NCBI RefSeq assembly: GCF_900114675.1 | Contig: NZ_FOZM01000002.1 | Location: 310,001 to 374,000 of the forward strand | Direction of reading: 5' to 3' | From: Yoonia litorea | GTDB taxonomy: Bacteria; Pseudomonadota; Alphaproteobacteria; Rhodobacterales; Rhodobacteraceae | DNA: 64,000 nucleotides | Shown here: positions 42,467-52,149 of the stretch, one piece after another | Numbering within the stretch: the first letter of the stretch is position 1 | Layout of the letters: every line of letters begins with the position of its first letter | Program-made: the position numbers and the translations under genes | The notes under the pieces: model-generated | What the model was told of the DNA's origin: nothing | Databases searched by the model: none | Seen by the model: only the letters and a program-made list of their open reading frames with translations

Positions 42467-43569
42467 CCGATCTTGCCGCGCACGCCGCCTGTCTGACCGC
42501 GATCGAGCAGCAGATGATCAAGGATCACGCAGGCCATCATCGCCTCGCCCACAGGCACCGCACGAATGCCGACGCAGGGGTCATGGCGCCCTTTAGTGGT
42601 CACTTCGGTCGGGGTGCCGTCCATGCGGATCGACTTGCGTGGGGACAGGATCGACGAAGTCGGTTTCACCGCAAAGCGCACGACGATGTCCTGCCCTGTG
42701 CTGATGCCGCCAAGGATGCCGCCTGCGTGGTTCGAAGAATACGCTGGCTGGCCGTCGTTCCCCATGAAAATCTCGTCTGCATTCTCACGGCCTGTGAGGG
42801 CGGCGGCGGCCATGCCTTCGCCGATCTCGACGCCTTTGACGGCATTGATCGACATCATCGCGGCAGCAAGGTCGGTATCGAGCTTTCCATAGACCGGCGC
42901 ACCGATTCCGGCAGGGACACCGCGTGCAACAACCTCGATGATCGCGCCGACCGAGTTGTGATCATCCTTGCGCAGCCACGCGAGGTAGTCGTTCCACTCT
43001 TTCGCGGCCTCTGCATCAGGGCAGAAAAAGTCGTTTTGGTCGATCTGGTCCCAATCCATGCGCGAGCGGTCGATCTGCTTGGCACCCATCTGGGTCATGT
43101 AGCCCTTGATTTGCACATTAGGCGCGATTGCCTTGATCGCCTCGCGCGCGACACCACCGGCGGCGACACGGGCGGCTGTTTCACGGGCAGAGGACCGCCC
43201 GCCGCCGCGATAATCCCTGATCCCATATTTCTGGTGATAGGTGATGTCCGCGTGACCGGGGCGGAAGGTATTGGCGATATCGCCATAGTCCTTCGACCGT
43301 TGGTCGGTGTTCTCGATCATCAACTGGATCGGCGTGCCGGTTGTCTTGCCCTCGAACACGCCGGACAGGATTTTCACCGCGTCAGGTTCATTCCGCTGGG
43401 TGGTGTTCTTGTTCAGACCCGGACGGCGCTTGTCCATCCACTGCTGGATCATGGCTTCTTGCAGCGGCACACCGGGCGGGCAGCCGTCTACCGTGGCACC
43501 CAAAGCGGGCCCGTGGCTCTCGCCCCAGGTGGTGAAGCGATAGAGATGTCCGAAGCTGTTGATCGACAT
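42463..43569 (-). CDS. aroC: Chorismate synthase AroC
   Basis: AroC converts 5-enolpyruvylshikimate-3-phosphate to chorismate with reduced FMN, the last common step to aromatic amino acids and quinones. The 368-residue protein has [19 protein letters not shown] at the N-terminus, [14 protein letters not shown], and [20 protein letters not shown]. It is complete, with normal length. It stands alone between a convergent transporter gene and the divergent thiamine operon. Confidence 0.97.
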   Translation of the reverse strand: MSINSFGHLYRFTTWGESHGPALGATVDGCPPGVPLQEAMIQQWMDKRRPGLNKNTTQRNEPDAVKILSGVFEGKTTGTPIQLMIENTDQRSKDYGDIANTFRPGHADITYHQKYGIRDYRGGGRSSARETAARVAAGGVAREAIKAIAPNVQIKGYMTQMGAKQIDRSRMDWDQIDQNDFFCPDAEAAKEWNDYLAWLRKDDHNSVGAIIEVVARGVPAGIGAPVYGKLDTDLAAAMMSINAVKGVEIGEGMAAAALTGRENADEIFMGNDGQPAYSSNHAGGILGGISTGQDIVVRFAVKPTSSILSPRKSIRMDGTPTEVTTKGRHDPCVGIRAVPVGEAMMACVILDHLLLDRGQTGGVRGKIG

Positions 43570-43665
43570 GAGATCTCTCCAAATTGCCGTTCGGGTCTAG
43601 CGGGGGTGGCAAAAAGGCTCAAGAGGTTTCCCTTGTCTTGGCGCAGCATCCGTTCTACCTAAGCC

Positions 43666-43752
43666 CTACCTCGGGGGGCCAATCCTGGCTGAGATGCGTA
43701 TCGCGCGGACCCGTTGAACCTGAACCGGTTAAGACCGGCGGAGGGAAGGTTT
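43666..43752 (+). ncRNA. TPP (THI-box) riboswitch controlling thiBPQ
   Basis: The conserved THI elements occur in order: CTCGGGGGGCC, GGCTGAGATG, ACCCGTTGAACCTGAACCGG and GCGGAGGGAAGG. It sits 48 bases before a thiamine importer operon, as expected for a thiamine pyrophosphate sensor. A downstream stem (43765-43796) appears able to cover the thiB ribosome site. Confidence 0.95.
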
Positions 43753-43764
43753 AGCAATTCCGCT

Positions 43765-43796
43765 ATCCCCAAATCCGCCCGTCGCATTTGGAGGAT
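43765..43796 (+). promoter_or_regulatory. Shine-Dalgarno sequestering stem of the TPP riboswitch
   Basis: ATCCCCAAAT (43765-43774) pairs with ATTTGGAGGAT (43786-43796), a 10-bp stem with one bulged A. The 3' arm contains GGAGG, the ribosome site for the thiB ATG at 43800, which suggests translational control. Confidence 0.65.
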
Positions 43797-43799
43797 ACG

Positions 43800-44795
43800 A
43801 TGAAGAACACCACCTATCTGCCAGCTGTTGCGGGATTTGCCCTGATTGCCACGGGTGCCGTGGCGGACGGTCATGCACCTGTGCTGCAAGTCTACACCTA
43901 CGACAGCTTTACCAGCGACTGGGGTCCCGGCCCCGCGATCGAGGCAGCATTCGAGGAAACCTGTGCCTGTGATCTGCAATTCGTGGGCGCGGGCGACGGT
44001 GCGGCCCTGCTTGCCCGTCTGCAGTTGGAAGGCCCGCGCACTGATGCCGATATCGTGCTGGGGCTGGACACCAACCTGACAGCGGCGGCCCGTGAAACCG
44101 GCCTTTTTGCCCCGCATGGGGTCGAGGCTGATCTGGACCTGCCAATCGCATGGACCGACCCTGACTTCCTGCCCTTTGACTGGGGCTATTTCGCCTTTGT
44201 CGCCAATGCCGATGCGGCGGCGCCCGCCTCGCTGACCGAGCTGGCCGCAAGCGACACCTCCATCGTCATTCAGGACCCCCGCTCGTCCACGCCCGGTCTG
44301 GGTCTGCTGATGTGGGTGAAAGCTGCCTACGGTGACGACGCCGCACAGGTCTGGGCGGATCTCGCCGATAACATCGTGACCGTCACTCCCGGTTGGTCCG
44401 AAGCCTATGGCATGTTCCTTGAGGGCGAGGCCGACGCGGTGCTGTCCTACACCACATCGCCTGCCTATCACCTGATCGCGGAAGAAGACGCGAGCAAGGT
44501 CGCTTGGGCCTTTGACGAAGGCCATTACATGCAGGTCGAAGTTGCGGGCAAAGTTGCCACCACCGACCAGCCGGAACTGGCCGACCAGTTCCTCGCCTTC
44601 ATGGTGACGGATGCATTCCAGAGTGTCATTCCGACGACCAACTGGATGTATCCGGCTGTGGTGCCTGTAGAGGGTCTGCCCGCTGGATTTGAAACTTTGG
44701 TGACGCCTGAGGCTTCGCTACTTCTATCGCCGGAGGAAGCGGCGAGCGTCCGTGATGCGGCGTTGGACGAATGGCGCAACGCGCTGTCCCAATAA
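43800..44795 (+). CDS. thiB: Thiamine ABC transporter substrate-binding protein ThiB
   Basis: ThiB is the periplasmic thiamine/TPP-binding protein. The 331-residue precursor has a signal peptide (MKNTTYLPAVAGFALIATGAVA) and family segments QVYTYDSFTSDWGPGP and WVKAAYGDDAAQVWADLADNIVTV. The start at 43800 follows GGAGG by five bases. The gene lies directly behind a TPP riboswitch and overlaps thiP, confirming thiamine as the substrate. Confidence 0.94.
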   Translation: MKNTTYLPAVAGFALIATGAVADGHAPVLQVYTYDSFTSDWGPGPAIEAAFEETCACDLQFVGAGDGAALLARLQLEGPRTDADIVLGLDTNLTAAARETGLFAPHGVEADLDLPIAWTDPDFLPFDWGYFAFVANADAAAPASLTELAASDTSIVIQDPRSSTPGLGLLMWVKAAYGDDAAQVWADLADNIVTVTPGWSEAYGMFLEGEADAVLSYTTSPAYHLIAEEDASKVAWAFDEGHYMQVEVAGKVATTDQPELADQFLAFMVTDAFQSVIPTTNWMYPAVVPVEGLPAGFETLVTPEASLLLSPEEAASVRDAALDEWRNALSQ

Positions 44796-46300
44796 CTTCA
44801 AGGGTGCCAGCTATCGCTGCGGCGGGGCTGGTTCTTTTGCTGACACTTGGCACGTTGGGGGCTGTGCTTTGGCGCGCTGAGTGGCAGGGCGGTCTGTCGC
44901 CCGCTGACTGGGCTGCCATCCGGTTCACTGTCTGGCAAGCGCTTCTGTCGGCGGCAATCAGCGTTGTTCTGGCAATCCCTATCGCCCGCGCACTGGCGCG
45001 CCGTCAGTTCCGGGGCCGTCAATTTCTGATCACCTTGCTTGGCGCGCCGTTTCTTTTGCCTGTGATCGTCGCGGTCCTTGGCCTTCTGGCGGTGTTTGGG
45101 CGCGGAGGCATCCTCAATAGCGGGTTAGAGGCGATTGGCCTGCCGACCGTTTCGATCTTCGGGCTGCAGGGCGTTGTACTGGCGCATGTCTTTTTCAATC
45201 TGCCACTAGCGATCCGCTTTATCCTGCAGGGGTGGTTGGCGATCCCTTCAGAAAGGTTCAGGCTGGCCGCAACCCTGAACGCCCCGATTGGTCGCCTGCT
45301 AGAATGGCCGATGTTGCGAACAGTGGTTCCGAGCACTTTTCTTGTTATCTTTCTGATCTGTCTCACCAGCTTTGCTGTTGCGCTGACTATGGGTGGTGGC
45401 CCGCGCGCCACGACGGTCGAGCTTGCGATCTATCAGGCATTGCGCTTCGATTTTGATCTTGGACGCGCCGCTCTTTTGGCAGTGATCCAATTCGGCCTTT
45501 GTGTGGGCGCTGCATTGCTTGCATGGCGGCTCACCGGAGAAAACCTGAGCGGTGCGGGATTGGATCGGGTCGTCCAAAGATGGGACACACCGAAACCATG
45601 GATCGATTTCCTCTGGATTGCAGCGGCCGCCCTTTTTCTTCTGATACCCTTGGCGATGATTATCCTTCGCGGTTTGCCAGGAATGTTTGACATGCCCGAA
45701 AGCATTCTGGCAGCGGCTATGCGGTCCGTCCTTGTCGCGGTCGGTTCTTCGCTGCTTTGTACGGCGATGGCCTTCGCTTTGGCGCTCAAGGGAGGGATAG
45801 CTGTTTCGGTTGTTGGCGTCTTGCCACTGGCCGCTTCAGGGCTGGTCGTCGGAACCGGTGCGTTCCTTATTGTCTTCCCGTTCGCCCGCCCCTCAGATGT
45901 GGCGCTGCTCGTGACCATGCTGGTGAATGCAACTTTGGCTTTGCCTTTTGCCTTGCGCGCGATCGCGCCAGCGATCGCGGCGATCCAGCAAGACTTTGGT
46001 AGGTTGGGAACAAGTTTGGGAATGGGCGGCTGGTCATGGGTTCGGTTGGTGGTTTTTCCCCGTGCGCGGCGACCTTTAGGTTTTGCTGCCGGATTGGCTG
46101 CGGCACTGTCCATGGGGGATCTCGGTGTGATTACACTTTTTGCAGGCCAATCTGAGGAGACACTTCCCTTGGCGATGTATCGGCTCATGGGGGCTTATCG
46201 AATGGAGGCTGCTGCGAGTGCGGCTCTTTTGTTGCTTGTCCTGAGCTTTGCCCTGTTCTGGCTGTGTGACAAATGGGGGCGCAGCGATGCTGACATTTGA
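44771..46300 (+). CDS. thiP: Thiamine ABC transporter permease ThiP
   Basis: ThiP is the two-domain inner-membrane permease of the thiamine importer. The 509-residue protein has about twelve TM segments and two EAA-type loops (around 155-175 and 410-430). ATG 44771 overlaps thiB by 25 bases; GTG 44804 is an alternative start that would sit just after the thiB stop. It overlaps thiQ by 14 bases downstream. Confidence 0.93.
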   Translation: MAQRAVPITSRVPAIAAAGLVLLLTLGTLGAVLWRAEWQGGLSPADWAAIRFTVWQALLSAAISVVLAIPIARALARRQFRGRQFLITLLGAPFLLPVIVAVLGLLAVFGRGGILNSGLEAIGLPTVSIFGLQGVVLAHVFFNLPLAIRFILQGWLAIPSERFRLAATLNAPIGRLLEWPMLRTVVPSTFLVIFLICLTSFAVALTMGGGPRATTVELAIYQALRFDFDLGRAALLAVIQFGLCVGAALLAWRLTGENLSGAGLDRVVQRWDTPKPWIDFLWIAAAALFLLIPLAMIILRGLPGMFDMPESILAAAMRSVLVAVGSSLLCTAMAFALALKGGIAVSVVGVLPLAASGLVVGTGAFLIVFPFARPSDVALLVTMLVNATLALPFALRAIAPAIAAIQQDFGRLGTSLGMGGWSWVRLVVFPRARRPLGFAAGLAAALSMGDLGVITLFAGQSEETLPLAMYRLMGAYRMEAAASAALLLLVLSFALFWLCDKWGRSDADI

Positions 46301-47009
46301 TCGGGTGGAACTGCGCCAAGGGGATTTTCGGCTCAAGGCGCATTTGTCTGTTGCGGCCGGCAGTCTTAGTGCGTTGATCGGGCCTTCAGGGTCCGGAAAA
46401 TCGACGCTTCTCGCCGCGATTGCTGGCTTTATCGCGCCAGCCCAAGGACGTATCCTTTGGGCTGGGAAGGACATGACCGGAAAGGCGCCCGGTCAAAGGT
46501 CCGTTGCGATGCTGTTTCAGGACAACAATCTCTTTCCGCATCTGTCAGCTGCACAGAACGTAGGGCTCGGCCTGAGACCGGACCTGAAATTGACGCAAGA
46601 TGACCGTGAACGTGTTTCTGACGCGCTGGGTCAGGTCGGTTTGGCCGGACTTGAAAACCGCAAACCGAGTGCTCTGTCGGGTGGTCAACAAAGCCGTGTC
46701 GCAATAGCCCGTGTTCTTGTTTCGCAAAGTGACATTGTTTTGCTTGATGAGCCCTTCGCCGCTCTTGGCCCCGCGCTCAAGGATGAGATGCTTGATTTGG
46801 TCGCAGACAAATTGTCAGCCAAAGGCCGGACGGTCATCATGGTTACCCATGATCCTGCTGATGCACGGCGTATCGCGTCGCAAACCATCGTCGTTTCAGA
46901 TGGCATCGTTCATCCGCCAGTGGAGACAGGACCACTTCTGGATAATCCGCCAGAGGCTCTAGCGGCCTATTTGGGCGGAAAGAAAGACAAAAAAGGCCCG
47001 CTCAACTGA
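46287..47009 (+). CDS. thiQ: Thiamine ABC transporter ATPase ThiQ
   Basis: ThiQ drives thiamine import. The 240-residue ATPase has Walker A GPSGSGKS (32-39), Q-loop MLFQDNNLFPHL, signature LSGGQQSRVAIARVL, Walker B IVLLDEPFAALG and the H-loop VTHDPAD. ATG 46287 lies inside the thiP 3' end. The last codons form the left arm of the terminator at 46991. Confidence 0.94.
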   Translation: MLTFDRVELRQGDFRLKAHLSVAAGSLSALIGPSGSGKSTLLAAIAGFIAPAQGRILWAGKDMTGKAPGQRSVAMLFQDNNLFPHLSAAQNVGLGLRPDLKLTQDDRERVSDALGQVGLAGLENRKPSALSGGQQSRVAIARVLVSQSDIVLLDEPFAALGPALKDEMLDLVADKLSAKGRTVIMVTHDPADARRIASQTIVVSDGIVHPPVETGPLLDNPPEALAAYLGGKKDKKGPLN

Positions 47010-47020
47010 GCGGGCCTTTT
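46991..47020. terminator. Bidirectional terminator between thiQ and petC
   Basis: A 14-bp perfect inverted repeat (AAAAGGCCCGCTCA/TGAGCGGGCCTTTT) with a two-base loop and A/T tails on both sides serves the convergent thiQ and petC. The thiQ stop codon lies inside the stem. Confidence 0.92.
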
Positions 47021-47041
47021 CAATTAATCGCGTAAATTACG

Positions 47042-47899
47042 CTATTCTTTGTTCTTGTGGGGTGCCCACAGACGCTTGTTCGTCAGGTATAGCAGCACAG
47101 ACAAAACCGTCAGGAACAGAACACCTGTTAGACCGGCTTGCTTACGGGCAACCAGTTTCGGTTCGGCTGTCCACATCAGGAATGCAGCAACGTCCTTCGA
47201 AACGGCTTCAATGTCTGTTGGCGCACCGTCTGCATAATCGACATCGTCACCCCAAAGTGGTTGAGACATCGAAATCCACGAACCCGGCACCATGTGCTTG
47301 CCTTTGTCGTCGATGCAGCTTGCAGGGAAGCCACCGGCCGCAAAAGCAACGTTGTAGAACCCGTCCATCGGCTCACCTTCGAGCGCGCACTCTGGCTCCT
47401 CATGATAACCGGTCAGCAGGGACGCGATATATTCAGCGCCACCCATACCCTTGAAGAGCTGGTTCAGACCAGTGCCGTAAGGGCCATGGAAGCCCGCGCG
47501 TGCCTTGGCCATCAGGCTGAGGTCCGGTGCGGACGAAAGGCTGGAGCCTGGAAAGTGGTCCGCCGGAGTAGCAGGGCGGAAGTCACCTTCGCCGTCAAAC
47601 AGCGACTGATCGAACACTTCATAGAACTCTGCATAGGCACGCATCTGTTCGTCCGGCAGGCCAGGTCCGCCATCGTCAGAAAGGTTACGGAATGCAACAA
47701 GCTCAAGCCCGTGACAGGCTGCGCAGATTTCAGTGTAAACCTGAAGACCGCGCTGAAGCTGCATCTGGTCGAAGCTGCCGAACGGCCCTTCAAACGGGAA
47801 TGCGTAGTCGGTGATCTCTGTTTCGACTTCGGCTGCCATGGCCTGCCCTGTCATCAGGGCAAGCGCAGTTGCGGCAGTAAGAGTGAATTTACGGAACAT
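47042..47899 (-). CDS. petC: Cytochrome c1 (PetC)
   Basis: Cytochrome c1 is the c-type heme subunit of the bc1 complex. From ATG 47899 the 285-residue precursor has a signal peptide ([22 protein letters not shown]), heme-binding CAACH, a Met-ligand region in the C-terminal half, and a single C-terminal TM anchor (about 252-272). The open frame reaches 47950, but the start at 47899 gives the normal signal peptide. It is the last gene of petABC. Confidence 0.96.
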   Translation of the reverse strand: MFRKFTLTAATALALMTGQAMAAEVETEITDYAFPFEGPFGSFDQMQLQRGLQVYTEICAACHGLELVAFRNLSDDGGPGLPDEQMRAYAEFYEVFDQSLFDGEGDFRPATPADHFPGSSLSSAPDLSLMAKARAGFHGPYGTGLNQLFKGMGGAEYIASLLTGYHEEPECALEGEPMDGFYNVAFAAGGFPASCIDDKGKHMVPGSWISMSQPLWGDDVDYADGAPTDIEAVSKDVAAFLMWTAEPKLVARKQAGLTGVLFLTVLSVLLYLTNKRLWAPHKNKE

Positions 47900-47915
47900 C
47901 AGTTTTTGTCCTTTC

Positions 47916-49265
47916 TCACTCGGCCGGAGTGGCGGCTGGCTTGGAACCATCGCCCTTCGGCCCGTAGTGGGCGTTGAAGTCTTCTTCGATGGTTTCAGGC
48001 TGTGCGTCTGGCTTCTCGATCACACCAAGCAGTGGCAGGATCACCAGGAAGTAGGCAAACCAGTATGTCGCGCCGATCAGGGCGATATACGGATAGATGC
48101 CTTCCGCCGGACGGGCGCCAACCCACATCAGCAGCATGAAGTTTGCCGCAAAGAGCCAGAACCACCACTTGAACATCGGGCGGTAGCGACCGGAGCGCAC
48201 CGAGGATGTATCCAGCCATGGTGCCAGCGCCATCACGACGATCGCACCGAACATGGCGACAACACCGAAGAACTTCGCGTCCACGATACCGAATGTCAGC
48301 CATTCGACCGCAATCACGAGCCAGACTTCACCGTCAAACGCACGCAGGATGGCGTAGAATGGCAGGAAGTACCACTCAGGCACGATGTGCGATGGTGTCA
48401 CCAGCGGATTGGCCGGAATGTAGTTGTCTGGGTGGCCCAGGTAGTTTGGCATAAAGCCGACGATTGCCACGAAAACAGCCAGGATCACGGCCAGTGCGAA
48501 CAGGTCTTTGATCACGAAGTATGGCCAGAATGGCAGCGTGTCTTTTGCTGCGTCTTCTTTCGATGTGCGACGCACTTCAACACCGGTTGGGTTGTTGTTG
48601 CCCGTCGAGTGGAAGGCCCACACGTGGACGATTGTCAGACCCAGAAGGATAAACGGCAGCAGATAGTGCAGCGAGAAGAAGCGGTTCAACGCTGGCTGTG
48701 CAATCGAGCCGTTTGGCGTGCCAAGCAGCCAGATCTGGATGGATTCACCGACAAATGGGATCGCGCCGAACAGACCGGTGATAACCGCAGTGCCGTGGAA
48801 GGACATCTGACCCCATGGCAACACATAGCCCATGAAGGCCGTGCCCATCATCAGGACGTACATCAGGATACCGATGATCCATGTCACTTCGCGCGGCGAC
48901 TTGTATGAACCGTAGTAGAGCGAGCGGAAGATATGCGCATAAACAGCCACGAAGAACAGCGACGCGCCATTCATGTGGAAGTAGCGGATCATATGACCGC
49001 CGTTGACGTTCCGCATGATGTGCTCAACCGACTGGAAGGCCATATCGACATGCGGCACGTAGTGCATCACAAGCACGATGCCTGTGACGATCTGCAAAAC
49101 AAGCGTGAAAACAAGAACGATACCCCAGATCCACATCCAGTTCAGGTTCTTGGGTGTGGGGATCATCAATGTGTCATACATCAAACCTACGATGGGAAGG
49201 CGCTTGTGAAGCCACTTCTCGCCACCGGTTTTCGGTTCGTAATGGTCGTGGGGGATACCAGCCAT
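47916..49265 (-). CDS. petB: Cytochrome b (PetB)
   Basis: Cytochrome b carries the two b hemes and both quinone sites of the bc1 complex. The 449-residue protein has eight TM segments, with the Qo-site motif PEW in [18 protein letters not shown] and heme-ligand regions such as [20 protein letters not shown]. It lies between petA and petC, with 12- and 16-base gaps. The complex feeds both respiration and cyclic photosynthetic electron flow. Confidence 0.97.
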   Translation of the reverse strand: MAGIPHDHYEPKTGGEKWLHKRLPIVGLMYDTLMIPTPKNLNWMWIWGIVLVFTLVLQIVTGIVLVMHYVPHVDMAFQSVEHIMRNVNGGHMIRYFHMNGASLFFVAVYAHIFRSLYYGSYKSPREVTWIIGILMYVLMMGTAFMGYVLPWGQMSFHGTAVITGLFGAIPFVGESIQIWLLGTPNGSIAQPALNRFFSLHYLLPFILLGLTIVHVWAFHSTGNNNPTGVEVRRTSKEDAAKDTLPFWPYFVIKDLFALAVILAVFVAIVGFMPNYLGHPDNYIPANPLVTPSHIVPEWYFLPFYAILRAFDGEVWLVIAVEWLTFGIVDAKFFGVVAMFGAIVVMALAPWLDTSSVRSGRYRPMFKWWFWLFAANFMLLMWVGARPAEGIYPYIALIGATYWFAYFLVILPLLGVIEKPDAQPETIEEDFNAHYGPKGDGSKPAATPAE

Positions 49266-49277
49266 GGATCGCTCTCC

Positions 49278-49844
49278 TTAACCGAGTTGAATTGTTGTTT
49301 CGTCCACGAAGGACGCGACAGGAATTGGCAGGTTGCGCGGCGCTGGGCCACGACGGATACGCCCCGAAGTGTCATAGTGCGAGCCGTGGCAAGGGCAGAA
49401 CCAACCATGGAAATCACCGGCATCACCCAATGGCACGCAACCAAGGTGTGTGCAGACACCCATCTGGACCAGCCACTGACCATCTTCAGTCAGTGCGCGG
49501 TTTTCGTCGGTTGCAGGCGCAGGGCCGATGTTTTCGTTGTTTGCATCTGCATCTGGCAGGTCGCTGACGTCAACGGCGCGGGCCTCTGCAATCTCTTCTT
49601 CGGTACGTGACCGGATAAAGACTGGCTTACCCTGCCAGAGGACTGTGATCTGTGTGCCAGGCGCGACAGCACTGATATCGACACGGATCGATGCCAACGC
49701 CAGAACGTCGGCCGAAGGGTTCATCTGGTTTACCAAGGGCCAAACTGCAGCGCCTGTCACTACCGCGCCGGCACCAGCCGTTGCATAGTAGAGAAAGTCG
49801 CGGCGAGTGCCCTGATGATCATCTGCATGTGACACGGGATGCAT
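49278..49844 (-). CDS. petA: Rieske iron-sulfur protein (PetA)
   Basis: The Rieske subunit accepts electrons from quinol at the Qo site. The 188-residue protein has a twin-arginine anchor ([20 protein letters not shown]), and the [2Fe-2S] ligands in CTHLGC and CPCHGSHYD. The acidic insert between about residues 85 and 115 ([20 protein letters not shown]) is common in Rhodobacteraceae. ATG 49844 is chosen because the upstream extension to 49901 covers the promoter region. Confidence 0.96.
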   Translation of the reverse strand: MHPVSHADDHQGTRRDFLYYATAGAGAVVTGAAVWPLVNQMNPSADVLALASIRVDISAVAPGTQITVLWQGKPVFIRSRTEEEIAEARAVDVSDLPDADANNENIGPAPATDENRALTEDGQWLVQMGVCTHLGCVPLGDAGDFHGWFCPCHGSHYDTSGRIRRGPAPRNLPIPVASFVDETTIQLG

Positions 49845-50250
49845 CTCCGATTCTTTTGATGGGCCAAAATGCCCGCACGATAAATAGACCGCTGTTACCA
49901 ACGGTCAATTTGCGCGCTGTTTAGCTAGCAAAGACCGCAAGGTCCAGCGGACAATCGGGCGCAGGCTCCACACATCTGATAAATAAGGCGTAACCAGCCA
50001 CGGTCTGACCCGAGGCGCGAAGAATCGGTTATCGCTAACAGGATATCGACGCCGTTCTTGTGCGCTTTGTGGTCTGCGAAATGACACCAACAGCACGCAT
50101 TTTTCGGCGGATTTTCACTGATATCACGTGGAGTTGTGTCAGGGCAGCCACATTTTGATCAGAGCAGTTAAGCTATTTAAGGACGGTGATTGTAAGCTGC
50201 AGTGCAGCGTCATACCCCTAGATGGTCTCGCTCGCGCAGAAAGAATTGTG
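49845..50250. other. 406-base intergenic region between petA and the beta-barrel gene
   Basis: It holds the petABC promoter near its left end. I see no convincing gene, RNA or repeat in the rest; open frames running through it (for example from 50128) are upstream extensions of the next gene without coding character. Confidence 0.6.
49881..49908 (-). promoter_or_regulatory. Candidate petABC promoter with a palindromic spacer
   Basis: On the minus strand TTGACC (49908-49903) and TATTTA (49886-49881) are 16 bases apart. The region 49887-49906 is a near-palindrome, with GACCG and CGGTC arms inverted about TGTTACCA, suggesting a regulator site between the promoter hexamers. Confidence 0.55.
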
Positions 50251-50898
50251 ATGAAAGCTGCTATTGCCCTTTGGATCGCCTTGCTGGTGGCGCCGACTTT
50301 GGCGGCCGCTCAGGTTGAGCTCAGCTTTTATGGCGGCGTCCAGTCTGCGCCAGCGTCCGACATTTCGATTCGTGGTGATAGTGCGATCTCGAACGATGCC
50401 TTCTCGCTTGATTGGGAAGGCCGCTCATTCGATGCCCCCCCCTACTACGGACTGCGCGCAACCCAATGGCGGTCACCGACATTCGGGATTGGTGTGGATT
50501 TCGCACATAACAAGGTGTATCCGGTCGCAGATTCACTGCCGGACGTCTACGAGGTTTTGGAGTTCACCGACGGTCTGAATACGCTGACGGTCAACGCCTA
50601 TCGGCGGTGGAACGATGTTGTTGGAAACGTCACGCCCTATGTGGGAGGCGGCGTCGGTATTTCGATGCCCCATGTCGAAGTCACGGCCAATGGCTCTGAG
50701 ACCTTCGGATATCAGCTGACCGGACCTGCAGCGACGTGGATCGCGGGTGCGAGCCTTCCGATTTCAGACAGCATGTCGGTGTTTGGTGAATATAAAGGTA
50801 CCTTTTCGTCCAACACCGCGGATCTCGCCGGTGGGGGGACACTGGAAACCGACATTATTACCAACGCTGTGAATTTGGGCGTCAGCTTCAATTTCTAA
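50251..50898 (+). CDS. Outer-membrane beta-barrel protein (lipid A oxidase/OmpW-like)
   Basis: The 215-residue protein has a signal peptide (MKAAIALWIALLVAPTLAAA) and alternating strands typical of an eight-stranded outer-membrane barrel, ending NAVNLGVSFNF with the expected C-terminal Phe. The start VELSFYGGVQSAPASDISIRG resembles proteins annotated as lipid A oxidase (LpxQ) in alphaproteobacteria, but I cannot confirm that activity. ATG 50251 gives the signal peptide. It overlaps the convergent GST gene by four bases. Confidence 0.8.
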   Translation: MKAAIALWIALLVAPTLAAAQVELSFYGGVQSAPASDISIRGDSAISNDAFSLDWEGRSFDAPPYYGLRATQWRSPTFGIGVDFAHNKVYPVADSLPDVYEVLEFTDGLNTLTVNAYRRWNDVVGNVTPYVGGGVGISMPHVEVTANGSETFGYQLTGPAATWIAGASLPISDSMSVFGEYKGTFSSNTADLAGGGTLETDIITNAVNLGVSFNF

Positions 50899-51497
50899 GC
50901 GGGGACTGTCTCGGTCATACTAGGGCGCTGGGCAAATTCATCGTGCCAGGCAGCAAGAGCATCATTGCCTTCCCGCCATCCCCGCGCATCGTGGCGCAAA
51001 TCCAGATAGGCAAGCGCCGATCCCATAGCGATGTGTCCGATGTTGATTGGCCCGGTCAGATGGCTCATCCAGACATCGTTCACTGCCTTAACGCCACGTG
51101 CAGCTTTTTCCCACTGCGCTTCGATCCAGTCGGGCGACTGTTGGCTTTCGGGCCGCAGGCGGGTCTCGTAAGACATTGAGACAGCGGAATCCATGATGCC
51201 GATTGCCGTCGCCTCAAGCGTCATCACCTCCCATTTGCGGCTTTCCGGATAAAGGCCTGACCCGGCATGAGCGTTAAGGAATTGCGCGATGACGCGACTG
51301 TCATAAAGCGTCGGACCATCATCGCGTACCAATGCCGGGATTTTCCCAAGCGGGTTGGCTGCAATGATCTCGGGCGCGGAGTTGAACGCTGTTGTTGTGA
51401 TCTGCCCTTCCTCGACGGTGTCCATGAGGTCCAATTCGCGGATCAAGATGCGGATCATGCGCGCATAGGGCGATGGGGGCGACATCAACAGTTTCAT
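50895..51497 (-). CDS. Glutathione S-transferase family protein
   Basis: The 200-residue protein has a thioredoxin-like N-terminal domain (MKLLMSPPSPYARMIRILIRE) and GSH-binding segment GKIPALVRDDGPTLYDSRVI, with an all-helical C-terminal half. It lacks an obvious CxxC; the residue near SPY resembles serine/cysteine-type GSTs. Substrate unknown. It follows a second GST-like gene on the same strand after 13 bases. Confidence 0.88.
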   Translation of the reverse strand: MKLLMSPPSPYARMIRILIRELDLMDTVEEGQITTTAFNSAPEIIAANPLGKIPALVRDDGPTLYDSRVIAQFLNAHAGSGLYPESRKWEVMTLEATAIGIMDSAVSMSYETRLRPESQQSPDWIEAQWEKAARGVKAVNDVWMSHLTGPINIGHIAMGSALAYLDLRHDARGWREGNDALAAWHDEFAQRPSMTETVPA

Positions 51498-51510
51498 CAG
51501 ATACGTCCTT

Positions 51511-52149
51511 TCAGCTTTGCGGAAAGATGACCTGATCCTGCCCCTCCTGCCAAGGTGGATATTTCACCATGATGCCACGAAACCGCTCAGTGGTCAGAAA
51601 TTCGTCGAGCCATTTGGTCACAGCCGGCAGGTCCTGGGCATCAAACCACTCGCGATCAGTATTGGCGAACTGGCGCACAAAAGGCAGGATCGCCATGTCG
51701 GCCAGCGTGCGGTTGTGGCCCATCAGGAACGGCGTGTGTTGCAGTCGTGTTTCAAGTTTCCGCAGAAAGCGCATTGCTTTCTCGCGCTCCTCGGCCTCAT
51801 CCAAGTCAGGATAACGAACCGCATACTTGGTGTGGTCCAATGCCGCCTTAAAGGGGCCGTCGCACTCGTCGATCAACACATAGCCCTCGTCTGGCATGTC
51901 CAGCCAGCCCTCAGGATCGGCCCGTTCCAGCGCCCACAGCATCACGTCACGACTTTCCTCGACTACGCGGTCTCCGTCTTGCAGCACCGGGACGGTGCCT
52001 TTGGGAGAGGCTGCCAGGAATGGTGCGGGTTTGCCTTTGAGCAGGATTTCCTGCAGCGCAACGTGCTGGCCGCTCGACTGGATCGCAAGGCGTGCGCGCA
52101 TCGCGTAAGGACAGCGCCTGAAGGACCAAAGGATCGGTAGATCAGCCAT
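51511..52149 (-). CDS. Glutathione S-transferase family protein (second copy)
   Basis: This 212-residue protein begins LPILWSFRRCPYAMRARLAIQ, with a cysteine at the glutaredoxin-like position (RRCPYAMR), and has GTVPVLQDGDRVVEESRDVM as the GSH-binding segment. It differs clearly from its neighbour, so the pair is not a recent duplication. It overlaps the mtaB stop by one base and may be cotranscribed with mtaB and dapF. Substrate unknown. Confidence 0.88.
   Translation of the reverse strand: MADLPILWSFRRCPYAMRARLAIQSSGQHVALQEILLKGKPAPFLAASPKGTVPVLQDGDRVVEESRDVMLWALERADPEGWLDMPDEGYVLIDECDGPFKAALDHTKYAVRYPDLDEAEEREKAMRFLRKLETRLQHTPFLMGHNRTLADMAILPFVRQFANTDREWFDAQDLPAVTKWLDEFLTTERFRGIMVKYPPWQEGQDQVIFPQS

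Noticed and set aside
42514..43662. 382-codon plus-strand frame over aroC
   Set aside because: Antisense to complete chorismate synthase; composition unlike a real protein.
47811..48908. 365-codon plus-strand frame over petB/petC
   Set aside because: Antisense to cytochrome b, rich in His/Trp/Arg, no recognisable domain.
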